Positions 19,101 through 26,909 are shown, counted from the stretch's first letter. The stretch is 64,000 nt of DNA from Flaviaestuariibacter flavus (GCF_004337505.1 NZ_SJZI01000008.1:482767-546766), one strand, 5' to 3'. The notes: generated by a model from the letters alone, not told the origin. A program made the numbers and translations.

Positions 19101-22100
19101 TGGGAGCGCCGTCGCCCGCGGTGCCTGTCAGCCCTTCAGCGGTATAGGTCCAGGCCGAACCCGGAAGCACCGAGCCGGTGGCCGCGGCACTGTTGGTGAG
19201 CACCAGGTTATAGGTAGCCACATCGTTGCGCACACCGTTGGCGGTGCCGAAGCTATAGGTGCCGTTGGTGAGTGCCTGCGAAGCCACTACTACCCCACCG
19301 CTCACCAGGTTCATATAGAGCTGACCATTGGCGTTGGAAATCGGCGTTCCGTTGATGGTGCCGCCGTTGGCATCGTCGTATACCGTACCCGAAACCGTGA
19401 GGTCGCTGAACTGCAGGTTCACAGCCGCCGTGTTGGTGCTTTCCATACCCGCGTTGTCTACCACGCGGAAGGGTATCGAAACGGCCACCGCGCCATTCAC
19501 CGGGTCCACCAGCACAGAGCCGGGGCTTGCCAGGTTACCGGCCGCATTGGAAGCCACGAAAACGCCGCCTGCAGGGAAGTTGGACGCCGTGTAGGTCGTG
19601 GAGGTCACGGCACCGCCGGGAGTCAGCGCGCCTGTGATCGTGAGCGAAGTAGCATTTGCCGGGAAGGCGGTGATATGTATATAACTGATCTGGCCGGCGG
19701 CAAGATCGGCATCGGTGCCGCTGAAGGCCGCTGCCGGAACCGCTACCGTGTTCGTTGCGCCGGGGTTGGTCACATTCACGGCAGCACCCGTCACCGCCGT
19801 GGGCAGTGCGTCGAGACCGAAGGTCACATTGGTGCGGCTGCTGGTCACCGTGCCGAGACTGATCACGGGCGAAGTGGTATTGAGGCCGGTGGTGATGGTT
19901 CCGTTGTTGTTATAGCTCACGTCCGTCCAGCCGCTGGCAAGCGTCTGCGTAATGGTGCTCAGGGCTGCGCCGTCGGTGGGTGCGGCACCCAGCGATGCAA
20001 TGCGCACCTCGTAGTTGTTGCCCGACGGCACGTTGCTGAAGCTGTAACCGGTGGCTGCCGCCGTCACCGGTGTGGACGCATAGATGGTGGCGGCGCCCGA
20101 ATAGGTATTCGATGTCTGCACCAGCAGTGCATACAGCGTTTGGCCGCTGCCGGCCACATTGGTGTATTGCTCGGCAGCATCCTTAATGCCGTTGCCGTTG
20201 GCGTCGTCCAAAACATTGCCGGATACCGTAATGGGCGAAGCCTGCGCAATGAAATTGATCGTGAGCGTGCTGGCCGATGCCGTCACATCCTGCACGCCGG
20301 CATTGTCCGTAGCGCGGAAGGGGATCACCACTGAAGTGTTGCCGGTGGCTGCCGGGTCGACGGCGATGGCCGCGATGTTGGCAACCGGGACCACCACAGC
20401 GCCTGGCCAGGCCACGCAGGCCGACTGCGGCGGGCAGGTGCCGCCGTTGGTGTAAATAACACCATTCAGACGGATCACGTTCGCACCCGTCGGGAAAGAG
20501 GTAATGGTGATGGAGGCTACCGACCCGTCGAGGTCGTTATAGGTGAAGCCGCCCGTTGTGGGCACCGTGTAGTAATTATAGCCACCAGGGTTGGGGATGC
20601 TGCTGAGAACGCTGCCGGAGGTAGTAGGCGGCACGTCCAGACCAAAGTTGGCATTGGCTACCGAGGAAGAACCCAAGGTCACCACGATGCGCCCGTCCAC
20701 GAGCCCGTCGCTGCCCGCGCCGCTTCCGATGTTCTCCCCTACGCTTACATAAGGCTGTCCGCTCGAGGCAGGATAGCTGGGCGTGGTAATCGTGCCGCCC
20801 ACAACGGCATTGGTGCTGCGCACGGTGATATAATAATTGCCCGGGTCCTGTGTACCGAAGCTATAGGCGCCGCCGGCCGATACACCGGCCGATGCAACCA
20901 CTACGTTGTCGCTCTGGCGGGTAAGCACCGCAAACACTTCGCTGGCGCCGAATTGCGTCCCTGAGCTGGCATTGACGGTATTGTCGGAAAGCCCGTTCGG
21001 ATCGCGGTAGATATTGCCACTGACGGAGACGCAGTTGAGTGTGGCGCTGAAGATTGCATCGGGACTCTGCGCGGCCGCGTTGTATGCATTGACAGTGAAG
21101 TTGCGGGTGCCGTTGGTAGCCGTAGCAGCTGTATTACGGTATTGCAGCGCGTCGAGCAGTGCCTCGATCTGGGCAGCCGTGCTTCCTGCGCGTACGAAGC
21201 GCACGAAGCGGATGCCGTTGCGCGAGCTGACGGTAACCGTGTAGCTGACACCCGAAAGCGTGGTGGTGGTGGAAGTGCCGTCCGTCAGGGTGATGCTGGA
21301 GCCGGCGGTTGCGCCGTTAACAAGCAGCAATTCATTGCTGCCGTTGAGCAGCTGCGCTGTGGGGATGCGCACCACCAGCGAATCGAATGAGTTGGTAGAC
21401 GGCGTGCTGTTATTGGTAGCGGCGCTGCCGTTGGTGAAGGCGAGACCGCTGGCGCAGCCCGTGGCTTCGTTGTTAACACCGGTGGTGCCGGTATTCAGGT
21501 CAATGCTCGGCACCGCCACGGTAGTAGGCGTGGTGAATGCGTTGGAAGTGCTGAAGTCGATAAAGAAGAAAGCCTGTCCGCCTTCCTCCGCGCCCAGGAC
21601 CAGCGGGAAGCTGCTGACATTGGAATAGCTCAGGCGGATCTGGGTTTCATCGGCAAGCACATTGGTATTGTTGGTGGAAACCGTGGAGCGGAACTTGGTA
21701 AGTCCTGTGGCAGCGTCGTAGGTAGCCGCCACCGTGGTAGCCGGACTGGCGCTCAGCTGGTAGGTGTTGAAGCCGCCAAAGAGGTTGAATTGATTCGAGC
21801 CGGCCGTTCCGTTTCCATCCACGTCGTAGGAATTAACGGTCACGTTCTGAAGAATCACTGGTGTCCCGTTCGGGTTGGTGGACGCGTTGTAGGACCCGCC
21901 GAGTATGAACTGGATATCGAAGCGGATCTGGCCCGGACTCGCCGCCGAAGCCGTGTTGTTGAAGGTCAGTTGCGGCGAAAAGAACTTCGGATCGTTGTTG
22001 GAAAAGTTCGTACCGCTGACGGCCGACTGGTCGTAAACATCGTAAGAAGTAAGATTGGCATAAGACGTTGTCGTCACGATCGCGTCGATGGTCGTGCCGC

Positions 22101-22566
22101 TGAGCGTGGCGACGTTGGAATACAGCACCCGGTTCCCGGCGGCCCGGCCATCACCGCTGAGCGGCGTAGGGCTGTCAAAGGAAATCTGCGCGTTGCTGTT
22201 GTTGTAATACGACGAGGTCACCTGGATGCTGAGCGTCGTATTGGTGGTGCCCGATGCATTGGTGGCCGTCACCGTATAGGTCGTAGCCGGGCTTGCAGTA
22301 AGCGGCGTGCCCGAGATCACACCGGTGTTGGTGTTGAACGATAGCCCCGTGGGCAGCCCCGGCGCGATCGAATAGCTCGTAATGTTGCCCGATACGGTAG
22401 GCGAAAGGAACACGTTGCTGGCGCCGGCTATGTATACGTTGGGCGTCGGGTAGCGGAGTGCCGTTGGCGGCTGTTGCGCCCCGGCCGTGACGGATACCAG
22501 CACCAGGAGCACAAATGCAAAAAAGGGCCGGACCAGGCGGGCGGCTTTCGCGAAAAAAAGAGGCAT
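10165..22566 (-). CDS. Giant modular T9SS-secreted adhesin-like protein (4133 aa)
   Basis: A signal peptide (LVRPFFAFVLLVLVSVTAGA) is followed by an Ig-like domain (SYSIAPGLPTGLSFN) and then about 13 modules with a period near 780 bp (260 residues). Each module pairs an SdrD-B-like part (SGTVYDDANGGTINGTPIS; GGQLYVNLV; VVASQALTNGTYSF) with an Ig/cadherin-like part (VNPGGT..VTIPA..F; ITAFP.N.TS; VDPVNGAV.V). Every module carries an acidic DDxNG...DG loop that could bind calcium. The end has a fibronectin-like region (LPVHLISFTGVKRGNTAALS) and a type A sorting domain ending in FASKVLLDR, predicting export by the type IX system and surface attachment. The ATG at 22566 is chosen because it leads directly into the signal peptide. 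Adhesion is inferred from architecture. Confidence 0.88.
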   Translation of the reverse strand: MPLFFAKAARLVRPFFAFVLLVLVSVTAGAQQPPTALRYPTPNVYIAGASNVFLSPTVSGNITSYSIAPGLPTGLSFNTNTGVISGTPLTASPATTYTVTATNASGTTNTTLSIQVTSSYYNNSNAQISFDSPTPLSGDGRAAGNRVLYSNVATLSGTTIDAIVTTTSYANLTSYDVYDQSAVSGTNFSNNDPKFFSPQLTFNNTASAASPGQIRFDIQFILGGSYNASTNPNGTPVILQNVTVNSYDVDGNGTAGSNQFNLFGGFNTYQLSASPATTVAATYDAATGLTKFRSTVSTNNTNVLADETQIRLSYSNVSSFPLVLGAEEGGQAFFFIDFSTSNAFTTPTTVAVPSIDLNTGTTGVNNEATGCASGLAFTNGSAATNNSTPSTNSFDSLVVRIPTAQLLNGSNELLLVNGATAGSSITLTDGTSTTTTLSGVSYTVTVSSRNGIRFVRFVRAGSTAAQIEALLDALQYRNTAATATNGTRNFTVNAYNAAAQSPDAIFSATLNCVSVSGNIYRDPNGLSDNTVNASSGTQFGASEVFAVLTRQSDNVVVASAGVSAGGAYSFGTQDPGNYYITVRSTNAVVGGTITTPSYPASSGQPYVSVGENIGSGAGSDGLVDGRIVVTLGSSSVANANFGLDVPPTTSGSVLSSIPNPGGYNYYTVPTTGGFTYNDLDGSVASITITSFPTGANVIRLNGVIYTNGGTCPPQSACVAWPGAVVVPVANIAAIAVDPAATGNTSVVIPFRATDNAGVQDVTASASTLTINFIAQASPITVSGNVLDDANGNGIKDAAEQYTNVAGSGQTLYALLVQTSNTYSGAATIYASTPVTAAATGYSFSNVPSGNNYEVRIASLGAAPTDGAALSTITQTLASGWTDVSYNNNGTITTGLNTTSPVISLGTVTSSRTNVTFGLDALPTAVTGAAVNVTNPGATNTVAVPAAAFSGTDADLAAGQISYIHITAFPANATSLTITGALTPGGAVTSTTYTASNFPAGGVFVASNAAGNLASPGSVLVDPVNGAVAVSIPFRVVDNAGMESTNTAAVNLQFSDLTVSGTVYDDANGGTINGTPISNANGQLYMNLVSGGVVVASQALTNGTYSFGTANGVRNDVATYNLVLTNSAAATGSVLPGSAWTYTAEGLTGTAGDGAPNGIYSFGAVVTGNTVVDFGIDARPTTTGITTATTQVNPGGANNVTIPAATFSGTDLVDLNNAGQISYILITTFPNNVTSITLTGALTPGGAVTTTTYTSATFPAGGVYVATNTAGNPATNVLVDPINGAVTVDLAYKVVDNAGKESNNTGIARQPLSDLTLSGNVYDDVNAGTIDGFPISNAGGQLYVNLVNSTTNTLVASKAVSGGAYSFSTADGLMSSVSTYRLVLAASPAATVAGLPNGAWTNTAEGSTGTTGDGTGDGTYSFGGAISTNTVIDFGIDALPTVAPLSTAASQVNPGGTATVTVPASTFSASDATDISGGAVSFFHITSFPTNTTTLNVSNAATSVNGTYGTVSYTVGTFPAGGIYIPTNAAGNPTATITADPVNGAVSVDFTYTAIDNAGKESNTSGTARQPLSDLTITGTVYDDADGATDNLIDGTPVSSAGGQLYVNLINTSNNTVVASQALTNGTYSFGTANGVQNGVTTYALVLTSSAASTTPVLPSSGWVNTGEGLPGTAGDANVNGRYLFGGALTTSQQVDFGIDALPIPATLTTAATQVNPGGTATVSIPASTFSGSDANDVSGGQINYIHIISFPSNSTRVNFASAATTPGGAPGALTYTAASFPAGGVYIATNTAGNPTSAITVDPVNGAVNVDFVYKVIDNALEESNGSGIARQPLGDLSISGKVYDDVNGGVIDGALISNAGGQLYVNLVNASNNTVVASQAIANGSYSFGTADGVLNNVSYRLVLTSSPSANTATLPSAGWVYMAEGVSGTSGDATANGTYNFGGAIITAQQIDFAIEALPVPATLTTATPQVNPGGPTFVTIPASTFMASDANDISGGAVSFIHITAFPANTTTVSFASAATSVGGPFVPLAYNAGNFPTGGVYVATASNGNPLSAITVDPVNGAVNVDLIFTAIDNSGRESLTSGIARQPLTDLAIAGTLYDDANGTLDGIINGTPAGSVGGTQVYVNLVSGGTVLASQALPTAGGTAGTFSFSTTNGIVSGGNYTVVIATTATATASNLPAGWVNTAEGNSNTGDGSANGSVALSNVQTTQTLFFGVNAIPTASSSTITAQNNPGGNALVTIPSASFPGTDPDVNGEIAYVRLTAFPANAVSITVLAATSYGGTATTQTYTSANFPTGGLYIPTDGPGFLLPVDALKVDPANGAVSATFPYTVFDIAGYESNAAVTTVPFVLGAISGTVYNDVDALTDNQIDGVGTSLGGQLYINAVDNLGNVAASAPVQANGTYVIAGLGSATYTLTLTTSAGSSTATLPAGYVNTGEGIGGSIVAPADGQLVVNLSSGGITNADFGFDARPVANSSTAPAQVNPGGTNTITVPAASFSGTDPDAANGGEISYIHITAFPTNVTSITVTAGTTPGGAVTTATYTSGSFPGGGVYIATDASGNPATAILADPVDGANTIAISYRVVDNGGLESTNTATLQQPLSDLVIAGTVYDDANGGTINGMPISNANGQLYVNLVSGGVVVASQALTNGTYSFSTANGVRNDVGNYTLVLTNSATGTTPVLPSSAWANTAEGLSGTSGDGGADGSYSFGGAVTSPAVIDFGIDGKPTAVSATAVTQTNPGGTNNITIPAATFSGTDAVDISGGAISYIHITAIPGNATSITLTGSNALGGPVTTSTYNPGNFPAGGVYVATNTSGNPTTAILVDPLDGAVTVTVPFRVVDNAGVESNNTAVAAQPLSDLLITGTVFDDVDGLTDGRIDGTPISDAGGRLYVNLVDVQSGVVVSSKLLSNGTFSFGTADGLRSDVANYQLVLAASPAATTPGLPAPADWVNIAEGVSGTAGDPVPNGRYVFGGVVTTNRVIDFAIDALPVPAFITTAVTQVNPGGINLVTIPASTFVASDANDISGGVVSFIRIASFPTNATTVNFAAASTTPGGTPGPLSYTSATFPAGGVYVATGSNGNPTSAITVDPVDGAVNVDFAFHAIDNAGQASTITGTARQPLSDLLLTGTVYDDVNGGTIDGTPIASAGGQLYVNLVYNNTVVASKAVTAAQPGFSFSTADGLRNDVSGYQLVLSASPTATTPALPSAQWVNTAEGIPATTGDGTVDGAYTFAGVIAANTQIDFGIDARPVPLPLIVATPKLNPGGNLFIPIASGIPLASDPVDVAGGQVSRLHVISFPTKINAVTVTASTTPNGSLTVQTFTAATFPAGGIYVATDAGGSTLDPFFIDPIDGADTVEISFRAIDQAGVESIATGLGRIPILDITIGGSIYDDVNGANDGVINGTLISNAGGQLYVNLVDGATNTVVASKAVTGGTYSFGTADGLRSDVNTYRLVLAGSPTATTQGLPDAVNWVNTGEGDDGTAGDPLPNGRYTISTAVTAPLVIDFGIDARPATTPLTVATPQLNPGGTINVAVPAGTFGGSDATDLSGGAVKYIHLKSFPTNATSITVTAATTPGGTAGTNTYTAATFPAGGLYVATNTAGNPLTAVSVDPVNNASEVDFTYATVDAAYVESNSTGIARQPLLSLSISGSVFDDYNGSTDALINGVGTNAGGTLYVVALDGTMVAGSATVAADGSYAISGLSAGDYTLLLTTSPSATVAALPPYWVNTGEGSGSGSDGSINGSTAVSLASASVAAINFAVEQLAVADAKSYAVNQFTSPSVLNANIASTLNPAINYDYRIIMTGLASGGNIPGAPSAADGDGNSGSPLTLADGTPNTSLVIDPSSYFGTVNGVSGPDGFVLVYDGVQLHAGGCQGSNTGNSVCGYYNSGNGTWEIPSFDLSKLTILSQRGSTNIAFEYAFRDAAGFVGPTATYQVVFGTPLPVHLISFTGVKRGNTAALSWTVDNETDFRGYAVERSLDGRSFEQVGFVNARNLATLQRYGYNDDLGGIRSARVYYRLRQLDNNGSFTYSNVVNLALDNGAVENAVTVLTNPVKSAVKLQVRSATGGKAQVVLVDAAGRVIASRQQQVPQGTTTFNIEVPGFAANGIYTVVTLLNGERFASKVLLDR

Positions 22567-22948
22567 ATGGACGGGTTTGGGTTGACGATCGTACGATGAG
22601 CAGGTATCCGCGAAGGATAGGTAGCCAAAATGCGGATAGGTACGGGAATTCAAGAGCTTCGGTTTTGGAAGGCGCAGATCAAAAAACATTTATAAGTACA
22701 ATTACTTACGCACAAAAATATTCTGATCGGTTAAGGACTACTCCGAAATTAGACGAACGCGTTACTTAAGCCGGCGGATGCCGAAAATATTTATGAAAAC
22801 CAAGTATTTCCACTTATTTATGGACGAGATAGGGTTGTTACGGCAATGGCTTCCCAATAAGTAAGGCGTCCAGACGGACCGCCCCGTTGTACGGATTTCG
22901 CAGAAATAAGTATTTTACTTAGACAGAATAAAGTCGTACTTTGGACAG
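22567..22948. other. AT-rich divergent intergenic region
   Basis: 382 bp between the giant protein gene and the GAF-domain gene, clearly AT-richer than the genes. It must hold both promoters. A TACTTTG box at 22937-22943 lies 5 bp before the GAF-protein ATG and resembles a -7 element with one base fewer than the consensus. No gene or repeat was recognised. Confidence 0.5.
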
Positions 22949-24163
22949 ATGGACCAGTTTTCTGAAAACGAACGGGTAGCAGCCTTGCAGGAGCTCCACT
23001 TGCTGGACAGCGAGCCGGAATCCGAATTCAACGACCTGGTCAGCCTAGCCGCGGATCTTTGCCAGGCACCAATCTCCCTGCTGACGCTGCTGGATGAAAA
23101 ACGGCAATGGTTCAAAGCGGCGCGCGGCACCTCGCTGCGGGAGACCGACCGCAGCAATGCCTTTTGCAACTACGCCCTGCTCCAGGAAGATATTTTCGTG
23201 GTAAACGATGCCACCCAGGATCCGCGCTTTGCAGCAAATCCCTATGTGCTCGGTGATCCCAATATCCGCTTTTACGCCGGCGCCCTCATTCACTCCCCCG
23301 GTGGCGCCAGGCTCGGAACCCTCTGTATCATCGACTCGCGCCCCCGCGAGCTGACCTGGAAGGAAGCATCCATACTTGAAAAGCTCGCCCGCCAGGCCAC
23401 CGCACTCATTGAGCTCCGCAGCCTCCGGCTGGCCGTGCGGCGCCAGGACGAAGAACAACGGAGCCTCCGGGAGCAGGCCAATAGCCTGCGGCGGCACGTT
23501 GTGCGGCTGACCGAACTGGAACGGGTACAGCAGGCCAACGCGGCAGCGCTGATCGACAATGGCATGGATGCACTGCGCCAGAGCCGCTTTTCAAAAAAAG
23601 AAGTAGCCGAAATCAATACCCGCGCGGCACTGCACCGCGCCCAGATTACCGCTTTCACCGAAAGTCTCAGCCGCATCAGCCAGGCGGTGGTGACCGGTCC
23701 GGTCAATGTACCCGAAACACCGGTAGCGCCCCTATGCGCCACCATCTTCCAGGAGCTCGCACCGCTGCTCCGCGAACGCGGCAGCCGCCTCAGCCCACTG
23801 GTGCCCGCCGGGCTCAGCATCCGGCAGGACCCTGCCGACCTGGAGCTCATACTCCGGAACGCGCTTCGTGCGCTGATCTCGCTGAGCGAAAAAACTGAGA
23901 TCTCCTTTCTCGTGCAGGCAAAGTCGGGCGGGGTCGAGTTCCTCATGCTCCTTACCGAGCAAAATATCACCGACACCCTGCAACGCTTTTTTACCGACCC
24001 GCTCACACCGGGCATTGAGCACCTGACCGGGAAGCCTTTTCATACCGAACTGGCGCTGACCTGCGACCTGGTTGAACTGATCGGGGGAAACCTCTCGGTA
24101 CAAAAACTGGGCAACCGCGGCAGTTCCCTGGCCGTATTTCTTCCCGATCGCGCCGCGGGCTGA
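22949..24163 (+). CDS. GAF-domain sensor protein with degenerate kinase-like C-terminus
   Basis: 404 residues. Residues 1-150 form a GAF domain of the type found in cytoplasmic sensors (LLDSEPESEFNDLVSLAADL; RQWFKAARGTSLRETDRSNA; FYAGALIHSPGGARLGTLCI). A coiled-coil stretch follows (about 155-215, LRRHVVRLTELERVQQANAA). The last 180 residues have the rhythm of a histidine kinase ATPase domain (ILRNALRALISLSEK; ELIGGNLSVQKLGNRGSSLAVFLP), but I see no phosphoacceptor His box and no intact glycine-rich boxes, so catalysis is doubtful. No membrane segment. It is divergent from the giant T9SS protein; a regulatory link is possible but unproven. Confidence 0.75.
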   Translation: MDQFSENERVAALQELHLLDSEPESEFNDLVSLAADLCQAPISLLTLLDEKRQWFKAARGTSLRETDRSNAFCNYALLQEDIFVVNDATQDPRFAANPYVLGDPNIRFYAGALIHSPGGARLGTLCIIDSRPRELTWKEASILEKLARQATALIELRSLRLAVRRQDEEQRSLREQANSLRRHVVRLTELERVQQANAAALIDNGMDALRQSRFSKKEVAEINTRAALHRAQITAFTESLSRISQAVVTGPVNVPETPVAPLCATIFQELAPLLRERGSRLSPLVPAGLSIRQDPADLELILRNALRALISLSEKTEISFLVQAKSGGVEFLMLLTEQNITDTLQRFFTDPLTPGIEHLTGKPFHTELALTCDLVELIGGNLSVQKLGNRGSSLAVFLPDRAAG

Positions 24164-24343
24164 ACAACCAGCCACTATTGAACTCAGGAACCCAAAGCCC
24201 GCCGGAAAGCGCGGCGGCCTCGTGTTCCAATGACAGGATCAGCACCGGCGTCAACGTTCGTGCATTTAGTGAGAAAGAAACCGTTTCCTTCCAAACCATC
24301 GTTTCTGTCCGTGGGCTGGCCAGCCATTTGCTTTAGCGTGCTT

Positions 24344-25153
24344 ATGCTCACCGTTCATAGGGCCGTTGCCCGCACCGAAACACCTGCCTGGCTCCGCACC
24401 CTTGCCCGGGCCGGCCTCCTGGCCAAAGGCTGCACCTATTGCCTCTTCGGCGTCCTGGTGTTCATGTCCGCCTTTCATATCGGCGGCCGCTCGGCCCGCA
24501 GCGCCGACCGCAGCGGCATCTTCATTCTCCTCGACGACGCCCCGGGTGGCCTGTGGCTGGTGGGCGCCCTTGCTTTGGGCCTGGCCTGCTATGCCTGCTG
24601 GCGCCTCATCGAGGCGGTGCGCCCGCCGGTGGCGGCAAGCGGTGGCACCAAAGGCGCTGCCCGCAGGGCCCGTTATGCCATCAGTGGCATCGGCTACGGC
24701 TCCCTTTCCTGGCTGGCGGCCCGCTATGCGCTTACCCATCACCGATCGGGTGGCGACAAGCAGCAGGATGCCGCGCAGCAACTGTTGCAGCAACCCGCCG
24801 GGCAATGGCTGGCCGGCGCGGCCGCGCTCGTACTATTAGGCGTGGGTATTTACCAGATCTGGTATGGCTGGTCGGAACACTACCGCAAGCACGTGCCCGG
24901 CGCCACGTTGCAGAAAGCCGGCAAGGTAGGCTACACCGCCCGCGGCATCGTCTGGATCCTCCTCGGCTGGCTCTTTGGCCGCGCCGCTCTCCACGCCAAC
25001 GCCTCCGAGGCGGGCGACACCTCCAGGGCTTTTCAATTCATCGCCGCCGGCACTTGGGGCCCCTGGCTGCTGGCCACGCTCGGCATCGGCCTGCTCTGCT
25101 ACGGAGTCTATAATTTCATCCGCGCAAAGCATGATCGCATCGGGCAGGCCTGA
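24344..25153 (+). CDS. DUF1206 membrane protein
   Basis: 269 residues with six hydrophobic spans arranged as three similar two-helix units (LARAGLLAKGCTYCLFGVLV; ARRARYAISGIGYGSLSW; AGKVGYTARGIVWILLGWLF), the hallmark of DUF1206 inner-membrane proteins. Function is not established for this family. The ATG at 24344 is chosen because it begins just before the first unit; the longer frame from 24230 adds a poorly conserved stretch. The TGA stop lies inside the 31-nt repeat word at 25147-25177. Confidence 0.82.
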   Translation: MLTVHRAVARTETPAWLRTLARAGLLAKGCTYCLFGVLVFMSAFHIGGRSARSADRSGIFILLDDAPGGLWLVGALALGLACYACWRLIEAVRPPVAASGGTKGAARRARYAISGIGYGSLSWLAARYALTHHRSGGDKQQDAAQQLLQQPAGQWLAGAAALVLLGVGIYQIWYGWSEHYRKHVPGATLQKAGKVGYTARGIVWILLGWLFGRAALHANASEAGDTSRAFQFIAAGTWGPWLLATLGIGLLCYGVYNFIRAKHDRIGQA

Positions 25154-25191
25154 ACGTGAATCGGCAATCGTGAATCGTCAATCGTGAATAG
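25147..25191 (+). repeat. GTGAATCG word array, contains a stop codon
   Basis: The first 31 nt (to 25177) are identical to the minus strand of 1131-1161. GTGAATCG occurs repeatedly, ending in AATCGTGAATAG. The TGA stop of the DUF1206 gene (25151-25153) is part of the shared 31-mer. Confidence 0.8.
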
Positions 25192-25232
25192 TGCAGTGCT
25201 TTCCGTATGGAGTCTGCCCTTACGAAGGATGC

Positions 25233-25258
25233 ACATCAGACATCCGACATCAGACATC
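25233..25258 (+). repeat. ACATCAGACATCCGACATC word array
   Basis: Tandem variants of GACATC (ACATCAGACATCCGACATC and onward) 20 bp before the M28 peptidase start. The same word family occurs at 48214-48235 and 63446-63472. Confidence 0.75.
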
Positions 25259-25278
25259 TTTTTCTCTATCTTGTCCGC

Positions 25279-26909
25279 ATGCGCACCATCCTTTTCGCCT
25301 GCGGGCTGCTGGCCACCCTGGCTGCCGGCGCCCAGAACGTGACGGTTCCGCGCGGCGTCACTGCCGCCATGAACCGCATCGACACCAACACCATCCGCGG
25401 CCATGTAGCCTACCTTGCCGACGACCGGCTCAGGGGACGCCTGCCCGGCACCGAGGGCTACCAGCTGGCGGTCGATTATGTCAGCAGCCAGTTTCGCAGC
25501 CTCCGCATCGCCCCCGGCGGCGATGCCGGCGCCTACACGCAGCGCCTCGTGATCCGCAAGTCCACACTCGTCAACGCATCTGCAGTAGCCGTGCTCCGCG
25601 ACGAGCAGGGGAATACCGACTCGCTTGTTCTGGGCCGCGACTTCACCCCCGAAGCCCACCCGCTGCGCGAGCGCACGGCCGCCGAAGGCAGGCCGGTCTT
25701 TGCCGGCTATGGCATGCCATCCCGGGCGGCTATAATGATTACAATGGTATCGACGTCCGCGGCAAGATCGTGGTGCTGGTGAGCGGCGCGCCCGACGGGC
25801 TGCCTTCCACCCTGCAGGCGCATTTCAGCAATGCCGGCAACAAGTACAATACCGCCGCCGCCCTCGGCGCCGCGGGTGTGCTCCTGATCAACCCCAACGC
25901 CCACGCCACCGGTGCGCCCACAGCACCGGTACAGAGCAATGTGACCATGAACCCGGAGAAGACCGCCGCATTCGGCCGCCGCTTTACCGGCACGGTGCCC
26001 GCCGCTGCCAGCGGCACCGGGTCGCTGCTGCACCGCCTGTTCTTCCGGTCGGGCCGCTCGCTACAATCGGTACTCGCCGGTCTCAAGCAAGGCAAGCCCG
26101 CTTCTTTTGAGCTGCCCTTCAGCCTGTCGCTGGCTTACAACACCACGCACCAGGACATTGAAAGCTTCAACGTGGTGGGCCTCATTCCCGGTTCGGACGC
26201 GAAGCTCAAAAACGAATACGTGGTGCACTCCGCCCACCTCGATCACATCGGCATCAGCCGCCCCGTTGACGGCGACTCGATCTATAACGGCGCGCATGAT
26301 AATGCCTCGGGCGTTGCCTCCCTGCTGGAGATCGCGCGGGTGTACAAAACCTCCGGTGCGCGCCCGAAGCGCTCGGTGCTGATCGTATTTGTCACCGGCG
26401 AAGAAATGGGACTGATCGGCTCGTCCTATTTCGCTACCAATCCCACGGTGCCCAAGGCCAGTATCGTGGCTGATGTAAATACCGACATGCCCACGGTCAT
26501 CGCGCCGCTGCTTTCCGTGGTGCCGCTTGGCGCCGAGCACTCCACGCTGATGCAGCATGTGCGCTTTGCCGCCAGCCGCCTCGGTCTCGATGTGGAAGCC
26601 GACCCCGAGCCTTCCGAAAACCGCTTCGTGCGCAGCGACCAGTACAGCTTCGTTATGAGCGGCATTCCGGCGCTTCACATCAAGTACGGCAACAAGAGCA
26701 ATGTGCCCGGCTTCAACCTCGTCGACTTCGTGAAGCAATGGCGTGCGAAATATTACCACAAGCCGCAGGACGGTATTGATGGCATTTTTAACTGGGCAGC
26801 AGCCAAAACCTACGTGCAGCTGAACTTCCTGATCTCCTGGTCGGTGGCCAACACTGCCGCGCGTCCGCAATGGAACCCCGGCGACCTGTTTGCGACGACG
26901 ATGCAGTGA
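25279..26909 (+). pseudogene. M28-family metallopeptidase, frameshifted
   Basis: The gene encodes a signal peptide (MRTILFACGLLATLAAGAQ) and the first 150 residues in one frame, then continues to the stop at 26909 in another. The break is near 25716-25730: GYGM is followed by IPGGYNDYNGIDVRGK only after a frame change, as if one base were missing. The second part holds a PA-like insert (LGAAGVLLINPNA) and all M28 zinc motifs: HSAHLDHIG, NGAHDNASGVASL and VTGEEMGLIGSSYF. Such enzymes are secreted aminopeptidases or carboxypeptidases. All catalytic motifs are intact, so an assembly error is as likely as true loss. The preceding gap holds only repeats. Confidence 0.85.

Noticed and set aside
11263-20334. 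Very long plus-strand open frames (about 1700 and 1260 codons) antisense to the giant adhesin gene
   Set aside because: They mirror the repeated, GC-rich, Gly/Thr/Ala-coding sequence of the minus-strand gene; the translation is Arg/Gly/His-rich without any domain, and the minus-strand product has a signal peptide and sorting domain.
25700-25760. Programmed ribosomal frameshift in the M28 gene
   Set aside because: No slippery heptamer or obvious downstream pseudoknot at the break, and the family is normally encoded in one frame.
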